Origin: Vibrio tubiashii ATCC 19109
GTDB lineage: Bacteria; Pseudomonadota; Gammaproteobacteria; Enterobacterales; Vibrionaceae
Direction of reading: 5' to 3'
DNA: 64,000 nucleotides
Assembly (NCBI RefSeq): GCF_000772105.1
Contig: NZ_CP009354.1
Coordinates: forward strand, 434,001 to 498,000
Part shown: positions 1 through 10,030 of the stretch, one piece after another
How positions within the stretch are numbered: position 1 is the first letter of the stretch
Layout of the letters: every line of letters begins with the position of its first letter
The notes under the pieces: generated by a model
What the model was told of the DNA's origin: nothing
Database searches by the model: none
What the model saw: the letters and a program-made list of their open reading frames with translations, nothing else
Translations under genes and position numbers: made by a program

Positions 1-21
1 GAGAAACTTGCTAAGAAGTAA
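1..21 (+). CDS. C-terminal tail of an unidentified gene (partial)
   Basis: The first 18 bases read in frame as EKLAKK followed by a TAA stop. A strong intrinsic terminator starts 28 bp later on the same strand, which supports a real gene ending here. Too little is visible to identify it. It converges on yacG. Confidence 0.4.
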   Translation, partial: EKLAKK

Positions 22-48
22 TGCTATAACTAGCGTTCTCATAGTATT

Positions 49-77
49 AGCGGAGACCAATTGGTCTCCGCTTTTTT
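49..77 (+). terminator. Intrinsic terminator of the partial upstream gene
   Basis: A perfect 10-bp stem (AGCGGAGACC / GGTCTCCGCT) with an AATT loop is followed by a run of T. It ends the gene whose stop is at 21. The first repeat element of the window starts directly after the T-tract. Confidence 0.9.
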
Positions 78-79
78 GT

Positions 80-333
80 TTGGAGCGGACTTCGTCCTGC
101 GAGATTCGAGAACGGACTTCGTCCTATGGAGCGCTTCGCTTCTGGAAAGTTAGATCCGCCCTGCGAAGTGGAAATTCCGTCATTCCCTAGACTGACGGAG
201 GAAGGAGTAGGGAATCTCCATAAGTCATCGACTAGTATGAAGAGATCCCCAACTCACTCGTGCCTCGTTCTTGAGGATGACATGCTAACTTTTTGACATA
301 AAAGAGTTGATACTAAATATCAACCTTCCAAAA
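80..333 (+). repeat. Composite repeat element, copy A: hairpin head and linker
   Basis: Two GGACTTCGTCC hairpins (87-97 and 114-124) and one AGCGCTTCGCT hairpin (130-140) are followed by TGGAG or TGGAAAG spacers, as in four other loci of this window. This copy also carries extra palindromes: CCGTCA/TGACGG (177-182/193-198), an overlapping alternative ATTCCCTA/TAGGGAAT pair (182-189/208-215), and an imperfect ATCCCCAA/TTGAGGAT hairpin near 245-282. A GTTGA box at 306 is part of a GTTGATA/TATCAAC hairpin (306-324). The array begins 35 bp after the start of that box. No coding potential is evident; the short ORF across the head looks accidental. Confidence 0.75.
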
Positions 334-389
334 CTTCTCCAGCTCTCCAGCTCTCCAGCTCTCCAGCTCTCCAGCTCTCCAGCTCTCCA
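334..389 (+). repeat. 8-bp tandem array, copy A (AGCTCTCC x6)
   Basis: Six exact AGCTCTCC units run from 341 to 388, preceded by a partial unit (CTTCTCC). The array abuts the A-rich stretch that forms the T-tract of the yacG terminator on the other strand, so the element sits exactly between the terminators of two convergent genes. Confidence 0.95.
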
Positions 390-390
390 A

Positions 391-428
391 AAAAACAAAA
401 AAAGCCGATGCTCTAATCACATCAGCTT
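391..428 (-). terminator. Intrinsic terminator of yacG
   Basis: Read on the minus strand, AAGCTGATG pairs with CATCGGCTT (one mismatch) around a 9-nt loop (402-428) and is followed by a T-rich tract. It lies 34 bp past the yacG stop. Confidence 0.75.
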
Positions 429-461
429 CTCTTTAATCTCGGCGCTAAGCGTTCCGTACTT

Positions 462-656
462 TCAGTACTGATCTTCCGACCAACTGTCAGCGTCAGACAT
501 ATCTGGTGCGCCGGGGATAGTGTTCTCTTCGTCAGCCCACTCGCCGAAATCAATCATCTGACACTGCTTACTGCAAAACGGGCGGAAAGGGCTCTGCTCG
601 CCCCATGTAACATCTTGGCCGCATTGAGGGCAAGGAACGACGGTAATCTTAGACAT
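462..656 (-). CDS. yacG: DNA gyrase inhibitor YacG
   Basis: Small 64-residue zinc protein of the YacG family, which binds the GyrB subunit and blocks DNA binding by gyrase in E. coli. A Cys4 site is visible as C9-x2-C12 and C28-x3-C32, followed by FGEWA and an acidic C-terminus (ending SWSEDQY). Length matches the family. It is the last gene of the pil-coaE-zapD-yacG block, 62 bp after zapD, and ends before its own terminator. The GyrB target is family knowledge; the zinc ligands are read directly. Confidence 0.93.
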   Translation of the reverse strand: MSKITVVPCPQCGQDVTWGEQSPFRPFCSKQCQMIDFGEWADEENTIPGAPDMSDADSWSEDQY

Positions 657-718
657 GGTGTTTCTCTGAACTTAAACAAAGGTGTGGGCTTAGTATAGCT
701 TGAATACGGAATCTGTTG

Positions 719-1459
719 TTAGCTACACACAGCGAGTTTGAACTCAACGTTAGCAACCGATGCTTGACCTGATTCAAACTCAATGAACTTTATCGCGAAG
801 CGGTTCTTATGCCCTGAAATCATAGGGTAGACGCCAAAGTGCATCGGGATTTCTAAGCGGAGAATATTGGCTTCATCGGCGTCACTTTGGTAGAAGCCAG
901 AATTGGCCTGAATGGCGCGGAAGTGACCCGTTTCTCGCGTGAGTTTAAGCCAAAGCTTGAGGGCTTCAGCGAGAGGTCTTAGGGTTGAAAGCCACTGAGA
1001 TGCATCGGCTTTTTTGTTTTCAAGTGGTAGGTGTAGCCAGTGATGAAGTGCTGGTAGGTCAAAGCAACACGAACCACCAGGGAGATTGAAACGTTGCCTA
1101 ATTGCACTTAGGAAGCGGTCTTCCTTAAGACTTTGCCCAAAACGTTCTGCACCCATTAGGTCACTGTGTACCGCGTCGACTTCATTTAAGATATTTTGCA
1201 GCATATCTTGGTCAACGCCCTCGACATTGAGCCAAGAGCGGTATGTTAATCTTTGCTTTTCGATATCTTTGGCTAGCTCACTCTTAAGTTGAATTTGCTC
1301 GAAGATCTCAAGCAGATCAAACAAAGAACGATAGAAAATCAGGTGCTGCATATCATCACTAAACTGAGCCGCTACATCCAGTTGATTCAGCAAGGCTTCA
1401 ACCCGGAGGTAAATTCGAGTTTTCTCGTTCAGTGGATGTTCAAAATAATGCGTGGTCAT
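719..1459 (-). CDS. zapD: Cell division protein ZapD
   Basis: 246-residue ZapD (YacF) family protein, a cytoplasmic factor that binds the C-terminal tail of FtsZ and crosslinks protofilaments in the Z-ring. The N-terminus ([20 protein letters not shown]) is the highly conserved family start, so I take the ATG at 1459. A TTG one codon upstream would add one residue. It lies 34 bp after coaE in the conserved coaE-zapD-yacG order and probably shares its transcript. Confidence 0.95.
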   Translation of the reverse strand: MTTHYFEHPLNEKTRIYLRVEALLNQLDVAAQFSDDMQHLIFYRSLFDLLEIFEQIQLKSELAKDIEKQRLTYRSWLNVEGVDQDMLQNILNEVDAVHSDLMGAERFGQSLKEDRFLSAIRQRFNLPGGSCCFDLPALHHWLHLPLENKKADASQWLSTLRPLAEALKLWLKLTRETGHFRAIQANSGFYQSDADEANILRLEIPMHFGVYPMISGHKNRFAIKFIEFESGQASVANVEFKLAVCS

Positions 1460-1493
1460 CAATATGCGGCTCTGTATTCTTCAACCTTTATTC

Positions 1494-2102
1494 TCACCGA
1501 TTTTCCCTACTGATTTCTAGGAACTTTTTATGTAATTCTGTGATTTGAGGCAAAAGTTTTTGGTTTTCTGTATTATTTTTAATCACATAATCCGCTATGG
1601 CCAATCTCTGCTCTCGCGTTGCTTGAGAAGAGAGAATAGCTTTCGCTTGAACGGCATCAACTTGGTCTCGCTCAACGGTGCGCTGAATTTGCGTTTGTTC
1701 TTCAACATCAACCACTAGCACCTTATCTGCGAGTGCCTGTAGGTTGTTCTCCACCATTAGAGGGATGACCAGTAAGGCATACTCCGATTGTACTTTGGCA
1801 AGCTCAGAGAGCATTTTGGTTCTAATCATAGGATGGAGTAGATTGTTCAGCCATTCCTTTTGGCTCGGATCGCTAAAGATGATTTCTCTTAGTGTTGCAC
1901 GATCTAATGTTCCATCTTGTTGAATAACGCTTTGACCAAAGTGTTGCGCAATGGCCTTTAAGCCTTGGCTTTTGGGCTCAACCACTTGCCTAGCAACAAT
2001 GTCAGCATCCACAATCTCAATACCAAACTCTTGATGGAATAGGTCTGCAACCGTTGTTTTACCACTGGCTATGCCACCAGTCACACCAATAACTAGTGCC
2101 AT
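1494..2102 (-). CDS. coaE: Dephospho-CoA kinase
   Basis: Catalyses the last step of coenzyme A synthesis, ATP-dependent phosphorylation of the 3'-hydroxyl of dephospho-CoA. The P-loop is at residues 9-16 (GGIASGKT), followed by the DADIVARQVVEP segment typical of CoaE. The total length of 202 residues matches the family. Only 1 bp separates it from the pilD stop, so it is almost certainly co-transcribed with the pilus genes, a common arrangement in gammaproteobacteria. Confidence 0.97.
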   Translation of the reverse strand: MALVIGVTGGIASGKTTVADLFHQEFGIEIVDADIVARQVVEPKSQGLKAIAQHFGQSVIQQDGTLDRATLREIIFSDPSQKEWLNNLLHPMIRTKMLSELAKVQSEYALLVIPLMVENNLQALADKVLVVDVEEQTQIQRTVERDQVDAVQAKAILSSQATREQRLAIADYVIKNNTENQKLLPQITELHKKFLEISRENR

Positions 2103-2103
2103 G

Positions 2104-2973
2104 TTAGATTCCTAAAAAGTTACTTAAATACCAATTGAGAATGTTATTTCCCCACATCATGCTCAACCAACCTGCAATAGCTAAATAAGGACCGAAGGGG
2201 AAGGCTTTGTCGATTCCTTGGCTTTTCAATTTGAGCTGAATGAGGCCAAAAACTAAGCCAACTAAAGAAGAGAGCAAAATTATCATCGGCAAATATTGCC
2301 AACCAAGCCAAGCGCCCAAGGCGGCAAGCAGTTTAAAGTCTCCGTAACCCATTCCTTCTTTGCCTGTGGCTAGCTTAAACAGCCAGTAAACTGACCATAA
2401 AGCAAGATAGCCAGCCATTGCACCGATCACCGCGTCTTGTAGAGATACTGGGCTAATCCCAAACAGTGCGAGCGCAATTCCCGCCCAGGTTAGAGGAAGA
2501 GTGAGTTGATCTGGCAGCAGCATGGTGTCGAGATCAATAAAGGTTGCCGCGATAAGAGTAAAGGTGAAAAACAGCAAGGCAATCGAGAAGTAGTTCAATG
2601 CAAACTGATTAGCGATAACAAAGCATAGACCTGCTGATAAGATCTCAATCAGAGGGTAGCGCATGCTTATTTTATTATCGCATTGACGACATTTCCCTTT
2701 CAGTATCAGCCAACTAACAACAGGAATGTTGTCAATCATGCGAATTGGGGTATCACATTTGGGGCAAGTTGAATTTGGAACGCTGAGGTTGTAAGTCCCT
2801 TCTGGGGGCGATATTTGGTATTCAGGAAAGCTTTCCGCACATTCGGCTCGCCATTCACGTTCCATGATGATCGGCAGGCGATGAATAACCACGTTTAAAA
2901 AGCTGCCTACGATAAGACCAAACAATGTTGCTAGTGTAGGAAAAAGCCAAGGGTAATAGTCAAAAACGTCCAT
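2104..2973 (-). CDS. pilD: Prepilin peptidase and N-methyltransferase PilD
   Basis: Inner-membrane aspartyl protease that cleaves the leader of type IV prepilins and type II secretion pseudopilins and then N-methylates the new N-terminus. The 289 residues show a cytoplasmic loop with two CxxC pairs (C70, C73, C95, C98). The two catalytic aspartate motifs are [10 protein letters not shown] (about 146-155) and GMGYGDFK (about 207-214), set among roughly eight hydrophobic segments. It is the last pil gene of pilABCD. In vibrios this single enzyme normally serves both pili and type II secretion. Confidence 0.97.
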   Translation of the reverse strand: MDVFDYYPWLFPTLATLFGLIVGSFLNVVIHRLPIIMEREWRAECAESFPEYQISPPEGTYNLSVPNSTCPKCDTPIRMIDNIPVVSWLILKGKCRQCDNKISMRYPLIEILSAGLCFVIANQFALNYFSIALLFFTFTLIAATFIDLDTMLLPDQLTLPLTWAGIALALFGISPVSLQDAVIGAMAGYLALWSVYWLFKLATGKEGMGYGDFKLLAALGAWLGWQYLPMIILLSSLVGLVFGLIQLKLKSQGIDKAFPFGPYLAIAGWLSMMWGNNILNWYLSNFLGI

Positions 2974-3031
2974 AAAGTAGGTGCAGCTCTTTAAGTAAAA
3001 GCATTCAGTTCAATTAGATAAGCCTTGTATC

Positions 3032-4255
3032 TTATCCTAAGACACTCATCAAATTAAAGATAGGTAAATACATTGCGACAATCAGACCACCGACAACAAT
3101 ACCTAGAAAGATGATAATCGCGGGCTCTATGATCTTACCAAGGTTATCAACCGTGTTATCGATCTCAAACTCATACACATCGGCAATTTTGTGTAGCATT
3201 TCCCCGAGTCGTCCTGACTCTTCACCTATCATTATCATCTGCAAAACCATTTCGGGAAAACAGTCAGAGTTGCGCAGTGAAAGATACAGCGGCATACCTG
3301 CAGTGACATCAAGCATAGCCGTTTTGATTGTTTGATGATAATGCTGGTTACGAACCGTTTTAGCGGAGGCTCTTATACCTTCTAGAATTGGGATTCCGGC
3401 GTTAAAGCTAGTGGCAAGTGTTCGGCTAAATTTAGCAATTGCCGCTTTAGTCAAAATGTTGCCGAGAAGCGGGATCTTGAGTAGGGCACGATTAAATAGT
3501 AATTGAAGTCGGTATGATTTTGTTAAACAGAGCTTAATGACCCCTAAGAACAGTATTAATCCAATTAAGCTAGGTCCCGAATAGGTTTGTAGCCAAGCGG
3601 ATAAGTCTAACACTTGTTGGGTAAGCCAAGGTAGCTCAGCACCAAAGCCTGCAAACATCGCTTCAAATTGAGGTATCACCATCGTTAGCATTAGATACGT
3701 AACTGCGAAAGCCGTGATCATCACCATAGTGGGATAGATGAGCGCTTTGGTGACTTTAGCGTTGAGTCGCTGCGATTTTTCCCGATAGTCAGCAATACGT
3801 TGGAGTACTTCCGCTAAGTTGCCAGATTGCTCTCCAGTGGCAACGAGGTCGGTATAAAGGCTATCGAATAGCGGGCTAGCAGCTCCGAGACTCCTTGATA
3901 ACGGGTTTCCCGATTCTACCTCTTTGCTGATGTAGCTTAAGATCGATCTCATCTCCGCTTTGGGGTGGTTAAGAGTAATAAGCTTCAATACTTGAAGAAG
4001 TGGCACTCCGGTCGCAAGCATGGTGCTCAATTGTCTAGTAAGCAAAGTGATGTCTTTCTTTTTGACTCTTTGCGTTAGGCGAGTGACGAGAGACAGTGAC
4101 TTTCTTCTTAGAGATTTAACACGGATCGATTGCTCACTCAGCTTATCTTTTACTTCGTTGTCACTTAAGGCGAGCGTAGAGCCAGAGACGAGCTTTCCTC
4201 GCTGGTTAACCCCCTTCCAGCGATAGTGTTTGAGTTGATGAGATGTTGCTTTCAT
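3032..4255 (-). CDS. pilC: Type IV pilus inner-membrane platform protein PilC
   Basis: Polytopic inner-membrane assembly platform protein (GspF/PilC family), 407 residues. Two T2SSF domains, roughly residues 70-193 and 273-395, each end in long hydrophobic segments. It couples the PilB ATPase to pilin insertion. Ten bp after pilB, with a good AGGTGA ribosome binding site. Part of pilABCD, homologous to the chitin-regulated pilus of V. cholerae used for DNA uptake and chitin attachment. Confidence 0.96.
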   Translation of the reverse strand: MKATSHQLKHYRWKGVNQRGKLVSGSTLALSDNEVKDKLSEQSIRVKSLRRKSLSLVTRLTQRVKKKDITLLTRQLSTMLATGVPLLQVLKLITLNHPKAEMRSILSYISKEVESGNPLSRSLGAASPLFDSLYTDLVATGEQSGNLAEVLQRIADYREKSQRLNAKVTKALIYPTMVMITAFAVTYLMLTMVIPQFEAMFAGFGAELPWLTQQVLDLSAWLQTYSGPSLIGLILFLGVIKLCLTKSYRLQLLFNRALLKIPLLGNILTKAAIAKFSRTLATSFNAGIPILEGIRASAKTVRNQHYHQTIKTAMLDVTAGMPLYLSLRNSDCFPEMVLQMIMIGEESGRLGEMLHKIADVYEFEIDNTVDNLGKIIEPAIIIFLGIVVGGLIVAMYLPIFNLMSVLG

Positions 4256-4265
4256 TTCAGATCAC

Positions 4266-5957
4266 CTACAAGTAAAGAACACGTTGCAACTCTTGGTAAC
4301 TGGTGACTCCTGCGAGCAGTTTCTCCGTTCCAGACTCTTTAAGCGTCTGCATTCCTTGCTTTATCGCGATCTTTTCGATGGCTTTAGCATCCGCCTTTTG
4401 ATTGATGACTTGCACTAACTTGTCGTCTATCTGCATCACTTCATAGATTCCGGTTCGCCCAAAGTAGCCTTGATTGCATTCACTGCACCCTTGCTCACTA
4501 GCAGCAAAAACCACGGTGTTGTTTGCTAACTCCAGTTGTTGGCAGTGCGCTTCGGGCAAGGTTTGCTGCTGCTTGCAATGGTTACACAGCTTTCGTGCCA
4601 AACGTTGGGCAATGATTAAGCTCAGTGATGAAGATAGATTAAATGGGGAGATGCCCATATGTTGCAAGCGAACGATGCTTTCGGCAGCCGAGTTTGTATG
4701 CAATGTGGATAGCACTAGGTGACCGGTTTGTGCCGCTTTGACTGCGATTTCAGCCGTTTCAAGGTCGCGTATCTCACCGACCATGACAATATCCGGGTCT
4801 TGGCGTAAAAAGGCGCGCAACGCTTGGACGAAGTCTAGTCCAATTCTGGGGTTGATTTGAACTTGGTTAACGCCCGGTAAATTAATTTCCACCGGGTCTT
4901 CTGCGGTTGCAATGTTCACTTGTGGGGTATTGAGCATGTTTAACCCCGCATAAAGAGAGACTGTCTTACCGCTGCCCGTTGGTCCTGTCATCAAAATCAT
5001 GCCTTGGGGTTTACTCAGTAATTTTTGATACAAAGCTTGTTGGTGTTGGTTGTACCCTAGTGATTGAATGTCTAACTCGGCACTGCTGCTATCGAGAAGG
5101 CGTAGCACGATCTTCTCGCCCCACAGGGTTGGTAAGGTTGAAATTCGAATATCAACAGCGGTACTTGCACTGAGTTGAAGCTTGATGCGCCCATCTTGAG
5201 GTAAGCGGCGCTCGGCAATATCGAGTTTGGCGATGATCTTTAGTCTTGCGGATAACCGACGGCTTAATGTATGGCTAGGTTGTTGAGTCTCAATCAAAAT
5301 TCCATCACAGCGAAAGCGCACACGATAAGAGGCTTCATAGGGTTCAAAGTGAATATCAGATGCCTTTTTCCTGACCGCATCCAATAAGATTTGATTGATA
5401 TACCGACTGACTGGGGAGTTATCACTACTCAGGTCTTCGACTGGGTTCATCTCATCATTAGAGATCTCGACTAAGCTGACGAGCTCTTGTTCGCTCAGCT
5501 CTTTTGCATGACTCGCTTCTTCACCACAGATAGCGCTGCCATACAAGCGACGTAACGCGCCATTGAGTTGCTTTACGTCAGCTAAAACTAACTCAATCTG
5601 CTTTCCGGTCGCAAAGCGAAACTCTTCTTCGATTGCGATATTGGTCGGGTCGGTAACGGCGATAAGCAGTTGGTGTTCACTCTGCCTAATAGGTACAGCT
5701 CGGGAGCGGGTGATCAGTTCGCGCAGGCCTAAACTGTGGCATACCGCTTGATAGTCGTAATTAGCAAAGTCGATGATGGGTAAGGCAAAAATTCGCGAGA
5801 GTTGTGAGACTAGCTCTGCTTGGGTGAGCCAACCTTGCTCTATTATGACTTCGGCCACGGTAAGGCTTGTATCGTTAACCAGTTCAACTAACTGAGCTTC
5901 TTGAGCAGGATCAAGAAGCTCAGCATGGCGTAAAATAGAGGGTAGGTTGGTTAGCAT
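4266..5957 (-). CDS. pilB: Type IV pilus assembly ATPase PilB
   Basis: Hexameric secretion ATPase that powers pilus extension, 563 residues. It has an N-terminal T2SSE_N-like region (to about 150), a Walker A motif at 325-332 (GPTGSGKT), a Walker B region near 387-396 (DPDIVMVGE), His-box residues (LSTLHTN), and a tetracysteine zinc site (C458, C461, C491, C494). The start lies only 5 bp after the pilA stop. The tetracysteine site distinguishes it from the retraction ATPase PilT. Confidence 0.97.
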   Translation of the reverse strand: MLTNLPSILRHAELLDPAQEAQLVELVNDTSLTVAEVIIEQGWLTQAELVSQLSRIFALPIIDFANYDYQAVCHSLGLRELITRSRAVPIRQSEHQLLIAVTDPTNIAIEEEFRFATGKQIELVLADVKQLNGALRRLYGSAICGEEASHAKELSEQELVSLVEISNDEMNPVEDLSSDNSPVSRYINQILLDAVRKKASDIHFEPYEASYRVRFRCDGILIETQQPSHTLSRRLSARLKIIAKLDIAERRLPQDGRIKLQLSASTAVDIRISTLPTLWGEKIVLRLLDSSSAELDIQSLGYNQHQQALYQKLLSKPQGMILMTGPTGSGKTVSLYAGLNMLNTPQVNIATAEDPVEINLPGVNQVQINPRIGLDFVQALRAFLRQDPDIVMVGEIRDLETAEIAVKAAQTGHLVLSTLHTNSAAESIVRLQHMGISPFNLSSSLSLIIAQRLARKLCNHCKQQQTLPEAHCQQLELANNTVVFAASEQGCSECNQGYFGRTGIYEVMQIDDKLVQVINQKADAKAIEKIAIKQGMQTLKESGTEKLLAGVTSYQELQRVLYL

Positions 5958-5962
5958 ATTGG

Positions 5963-6388
5963 TTAAGAACAGCCTTTTGGCTTTAGGTCGCTGTCTACGT
6001 CAGACTGGCAAGTCCAAGCCCCGTTTCCATCACGCTTTAGAGAGACTTTTTTACTAACAACATCAGGACTAACGCCTGAAGAGCTGAAAGTGAAGAGAAT
6101 ATCTCCCGCCGCTGAAGAAACATTGTCATAGCTAATGATGCCAAGAGGTGAGGAAGGTATTGCCAAGGCAGATGAGTTCGCAGGAAAGCTCCCTTCTGTC
6201 AGAACATACGTTTCGACATTGGCACGGTGTCCGGTTATTGAGGCTAATGCTGAGGATGCCTCGCTTTTCGCTACATATGTTTGATATTGAGGCACCGCAA
6301 TTGCTGCTAGAACGCCAATAACGGCAACCACAATCATCAACTCAATTAAGGTAAAGCCTTTGGTTTTACGGCTTTGTAAGCTTTGCAT
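5963..6388 (-). CDS. pilA: Type IV major pilin PilA
   Basis: Type IVa prepilin. The ATG at 6388 is chosen because a GGAGA ribosome binding site lies 6 nt upstream; an in-frame ATG at 6400 overlaps that site. The 141-residue product has a short basic leader (MQSLQSRKTKG) cleaved after G11. Mature F1 and E5 are followed by the hydrophobic helix FTLIELMIVVAVIGVLAAIA. A C-terminal disulfide loop is likely between the cysteines of WTCQ and KGCS. First gene of pilABCD. The globular domain is the fast-evolving part of vibrio PilA, so strain-to-strain variation is expected. Confidence 0.96.
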   Translation of the reverse strand: MQSLQSRKTKGFTLIELMIVVAVIGVLAAIAVPQYQTYVAKSEASSALASITGHRANVETYVLTEGSFPANSSALAIPSSPLGIISYDNVSSAAGDILFTFSSSGVSPDVVSKKVSLKRDGNGAWTCQSDVDSDLKPKGCS

Positions 6389-6570
6389 ATTTCTCTCCAT
6401 AGATAAAAGACGAATTGTCCGGAGAGAGTATTGAATGGGGTGCTAAGCAGAAATGTTGGTACAGGTTGTTTCCGAGTAAGTTAGGGAAAAATAGTCCTTA
6501 GTTTCATATCAAGTACAATTTGATCAGAGCTAGGACAAGAGCTGCGGTAGGTTAGCTGGGAGGTAAATAC

Positions 6571-6599
6571 AAAAATAGAGGCTTGGAGCCTCTATTTTT
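6571..6599 (-). terminator. Intrinsic terminator of nadC
   Basis: A 12-bp stem (AAAAATAGAGGC / GCCTCTATTTTT) with a 5-nt loop lies 33 bp past the nadC stop on the minus strand, ending in a T run. It separates nadC from the pilA promoter region. Confidence 0.85.
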
Positions 6600-6631
6600 C
6601 TTTGATAATGCGTCTGTTCTTCAGCTGATAG

Positions 6632-7579
<948 letters not shown>

Positions 7580-7650
7580 TCAGCCATTAATCTCGCATTT
7601 CATCGCCAAAGGGATAAAATCAGAGAGTTAATCAAGATAATGAGCCGCTT

Positions 7651-8205
7651 ATGATCGATGAAAATGGTTGGTACGACAAAGCTAGACATGTACCTTCACC
7701 TTTTTTTGACCACAGAACAGACGCTACAGACATTTCTCTTTTGGTTGTGCATAACATCAGCTTACCGCCGGGTCAGTTTGGTGGTCAGTATATTGAACAG
7801 TTTTTTACTGGGCAACTAGACCCGAATGAACATCCGTTCTTTGAAGTGATCCATAATATGGGGGTTTCGGCTCACTGTCTGATCAGGCGTGATGGAGAGG
7901 TGGTTCAGTTTGTACCGTTTACTGCCAGAGCATGGCACGCAGGTGTTTCGAGCTTTGCTGGGCGAGATAAGTGCAATGACTACTCTATCGGCATTGAGTT
8001 AGAGGGCAGTGACTTTGTTGCCTACACAGATGAGCAATACCAAGCGTTAACGGAGCTCACCAGGCAGATTCAAGTCAGCTACCCGAAAATCACCTTACCG
8101 CGCATTACTGGCCACCAATACATTGCACCACTGCGCAAAACCGACCCAGGTTTGGTGTTTGATTGGGGTAGGTTTAGGGGCGGGCTGCGCCCTATGGAGA
8201 ACTAG
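7651..8205 (+). CDS. ampD: 1,6-anhydro-N-acetylmuramyl-L-alanine amidase AmpD, with a repeat-derived tail
   Basis: Cytoplasmic zinc amidase that removes the stem peptide from anhydromuropeptides during cell-wall recycling; it controls AmpR-dependent beta-lactamase where that system exists. Zinc ligands expected from the family are visible: H34 (VVHN), H155 (GHQY) and D165 (KTDPG), plus a glutamate at about 117. The 184 residues end in GGLRPMEN. Those eight codons and the TAG stop are encoded by the first hairpin of repeat copy B (8179-8205), so the natural C-terminus appears to have been replaced. The catalytic core is intact. Confidence 0.95.
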   Translation: MIDENGWYDKARHVPSPFFDHRTDATDISLLVVHNISLPPGQFGGQYIEQFFTGQLDPNEHPFFEVIHNMGVSAHCLIRRDGEVVQFVPFTARAWHAGVSSFAGRDKCNDYSIGIELEGSDFVAYTDEQYQALTELTRQIQVSYPKITLPRITGHQYIAPLRKTDPGLVFDWGRFRGGLRPMEN

Positions 8206-8332
8206 AACGCTTCGCTACTGGAAAACTGGATCAGGCTTCGCCTTTCTGGCGGTGGGGGCTGGTTGCCAAGTAATAGGACTATTGATCTTGAAGGTGTTGA
8301 CGGAATTTGTTCCTAAAGGAAGATAATCAATC
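8176..8332 (+). repeat. Composite repeat element, copy B: hairpin head and linker
   Basis: Three hairpins are present: GGGCTGCGCCC (8182-8192, inside the ampD reading frame), AACGCTTCGCT (8206-8216) and AGGCTTCGCCT (8233-8243). Their spacers read TATGGAGAACTAG, ACTGGAAAACTGGAT and TTCTGGCGG. A GTTGA box starts at 8296 and a perfect TTCCT-AA-AGGAA palindrome lies at 8310-8321. The array starts exactly 37 bp after the start of the GTTGA box. The linker aligns closely with that of copy E. Confidence 0.8.
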
Positions 8333-8404
8333 AGCTCTCCAGCTCTCCAGCTCTCCAGCTCTCCAGCTCTCCAGCTCTCCAGCTCTCCAGCTCTCCAGCT
8401 CTCC
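8333..8404 (+). repeat. 8-bp tandem array, copy B (AGCTCTCC x9)
   Basis: Nine exact copies of AGCTCTCC. The array stops 4 bp before the stop codon of fldB, which is encoded on the other strand. Element B therefore fills the whole interval between the convergent ampD and fldB genes, and no separate terminator is visible there. Confidence 0.97.
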
Positions 8405-8408
8405 AGCT

Positions 8409-8930
8409 TTAAAGCGTCTCTTGATACTCAACCAGAATCTGCTCGACCCAAGTGGCGATACGTTCATCGCTCAGTTCGTATTGGGAATCTTCATCAAGTG
8501 CTAAGCCGACAAATTGACTGCCATCTTCGGTTAGAGCTTTTGAGGCTTCAAACTCGTAGTTCTCGTCGTTAGGCCAGTAGCCAACAAAGTTAGCTCCGGT
8601 CTTTTTCAGCTCGTGGTGCAAGAGTCCCATTGCATCCAGGTACCACTCGCCATAGCCTTCTTGATCGCCTAAGCCGAATAGTGCGACGGTTTTGCCATTT
8701 AGCGATACGCCATCGATTTGATCCCATAACTCATTCCAGTCTTCTTGGATCTCACCAAAATCCCAAGTCGAAATGCCGATAATCAGAAAATCATAATCTT
8801 CCATCAAAGAGAGTGGTGACTCTTTAACGTTGTGAATATCAACAAGGTCTTCACCAATGATAGCGCGGATTTTCTCTGCCGCCATTTCGGTGTAACAAGT
8901 CGTTGAGCCGTAAAATAGACCGATTTTCAT
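8409..8930 (-). CDS. fldB: Flavodoxin FldB
   Basis: FMN-binding electron carrier, 173 residues, the same length as E. coli FldB. The phosphate-binding loop is visible near the N-terminus (YGSTTCYTE); the flavin-flanking segments ISTWDFGE and FGLGDQEGY follow. The gene order fldB, xerD-dsbC-recJ is the same as in E. coli, which favours FldB over FldA or MioC. It converges on ampD through repeat element B and diverges from xerD. Confidence 0.93.
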   Translation of the reverse strand: MKIGLFYGSTTCYTEMAAEKIRAIIGEDLVDIHNVKESPLSLMEDYDFLIIGISTWDFGEIQEDWNELWDQIDGVSLNGKTVALFGLGDQEGYGEWYLDAMGLLHHELKKTGANFVGYWPNDENYEFEASKALTEDGSQFVGLALDEDSQYELSDERIATWVEQILVEYQETL

Positions 8931-9081
8931 AGCATTGTTTTATATTTTGAGAATTGATGGTGAATTCTAACCACAAAATGGCGAGCTTTGCAGCGAATAT
9001 CCACTTTCACTAGCAATTTTTATAGCTTTATTGTTTTGTGGCACTTACATTTGAGCGCAGAAAAAATTTTTGAGGTTTGCC

Positions 9082-9990
9082 GTGTCACAACAAATGTCGC
9101 CTGACCAAGGGCTAGTGGAACAGTTTTTAGATGCGATGTGGATGGAGCGGGGCTTATCTGAAAACACCCTTGCCTCATACCGAAATGATCTCTCAAAGCT
9201 AATCCAGTGGATGACAGCCAATAATTATCGTCTCGACTTTATCAGTTTGTCTGGGCTGCAAGACTACCAGACGTGGTTGGTCGATGAAGGGTATAAGCAA
9301 ACTTCACGAGCAAGAATGTTGTCCGCAATTCGACGTCTGTTTCAGTATTTGCATCGTGAGAAAGTACGCAGTGATGATCCGAGTGCACTACTGGTAAGCC
9401 CAAAACTACCCAAACGCCTGCCTAAAGATCTGACTGAAGAACAAGTGGATGCGCTACTTGATGCGCCAGATCCGAATGATCCGATGGAGCTGCGTGATAA
9501 AGCCATGCTTGAATTGCTTTATGCGACCGGGTTGCGTGTCACAGAGCTAGTCAGTCTGACAATGGAAAACGTCAGCTTGCGTCAAGGCGTTGTTCGGGTC
9601 ACGGGTAAAGGTGGTAAAGAGCGTTTGGTGCCGATGGGAGAAAATGCCGTTGAATGGATTGAAACTTTTATCCACCAAGGCAGGTCTGAATTACTTGGAG
9701 AGACAACCTCTGATGTGGTGTTTCCAAGTAAACGCGCGCGACAAATGACTCGCCAGACGTTTTGGCATCGTATAAAGCACTACGCGGTGATAGCTGGAAT
9801 TGATACCGAACTACTTTCTCCTCACGTGCTAAGACACGCTTTTGCGACCCATTTGTTGAACTACGGCGCAGACTTACGTGTAGTACAGATGCTTTTGGGG
9901 CATAGTGACTTGTCTACAACACAAATTTATACTCATGTAGCAACTGAACGATTGAAACAGCTACACAGTGAGCATCACCCAAGGGCTTAA
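9082..9990 (+). CDS. xerD: Tyrosine recombinase XerD
   Basis: Site-specific recombinase that, with XerC and FtsK, resolves chromosome dimers at dif; in vibrios it is also used by dif-integrating phages. I choose the GTG at 9082 (GAGG 7 nt upstream), giving 302 residues, over an upstream TTG. Core residues are visible: R152 (ATGLRVTE), K176 (TGKGGKE), H248 and R251 (SPHVLRHA), H274 (LLGHSD) and the nucleophile Y283 (QIYTHV). First gene of xerD-dsbC-recJ. Confidence 0.97.
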   Translation: MSQQMSPDQGLVEQFLDAMWMERGLSENTLASYRNDLSKLIQWMTANNYRLDFISLSGLQDYQTWLVDEGYKQTSRARMLSAIRRLFQYLHREKVRSDDPSALLVSPKLPKRLPKDLTEEQVDALLDAPDPNDPMELRDKAMLELLYATGLRVTELVSLTMENVSLRQGVVRVTGKGGKERLVPMGENAVEWIETFIHQGRSELLGETTSDVVFPSKRARQMTRQTFWHRIKHYAVIAGIDTELLSPHVLRHAFATHLLNYGADLRVVQMLLGHSDLSTTQIYTHVATERLKQLHSEHHPRA

Positions 9991-10030
9991 TCGCTCAGGG
10001 TTACAACTAAATCGATTTAAGGTGAATTGA

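Noticed and set aside
6401..6570. Sigma-54 promoter upstream of pilA
   Set aside because: I looked for GG-N10-GC on the minus strand; the best candidate (near CTGTACC...CTGCT) lacks the GG, so it is not supported.
8307..8504. Reading frame across array B giving a repetitive Leu-Ser-Ser-Ser-Pro-Ala-Leu-Gln peptide
   Set aside because: It is only the array translated (8 nt x 3 gives an 8-residue period). It has no ribosome site and runs antisense into fldB.
9061..9081. TTG at 9070 as the xerD start
   Set aside because: No ribosome site precedes it, whereas GAGG lies 7 nt before the GTG at 9082, which also gives the usual XerD length.
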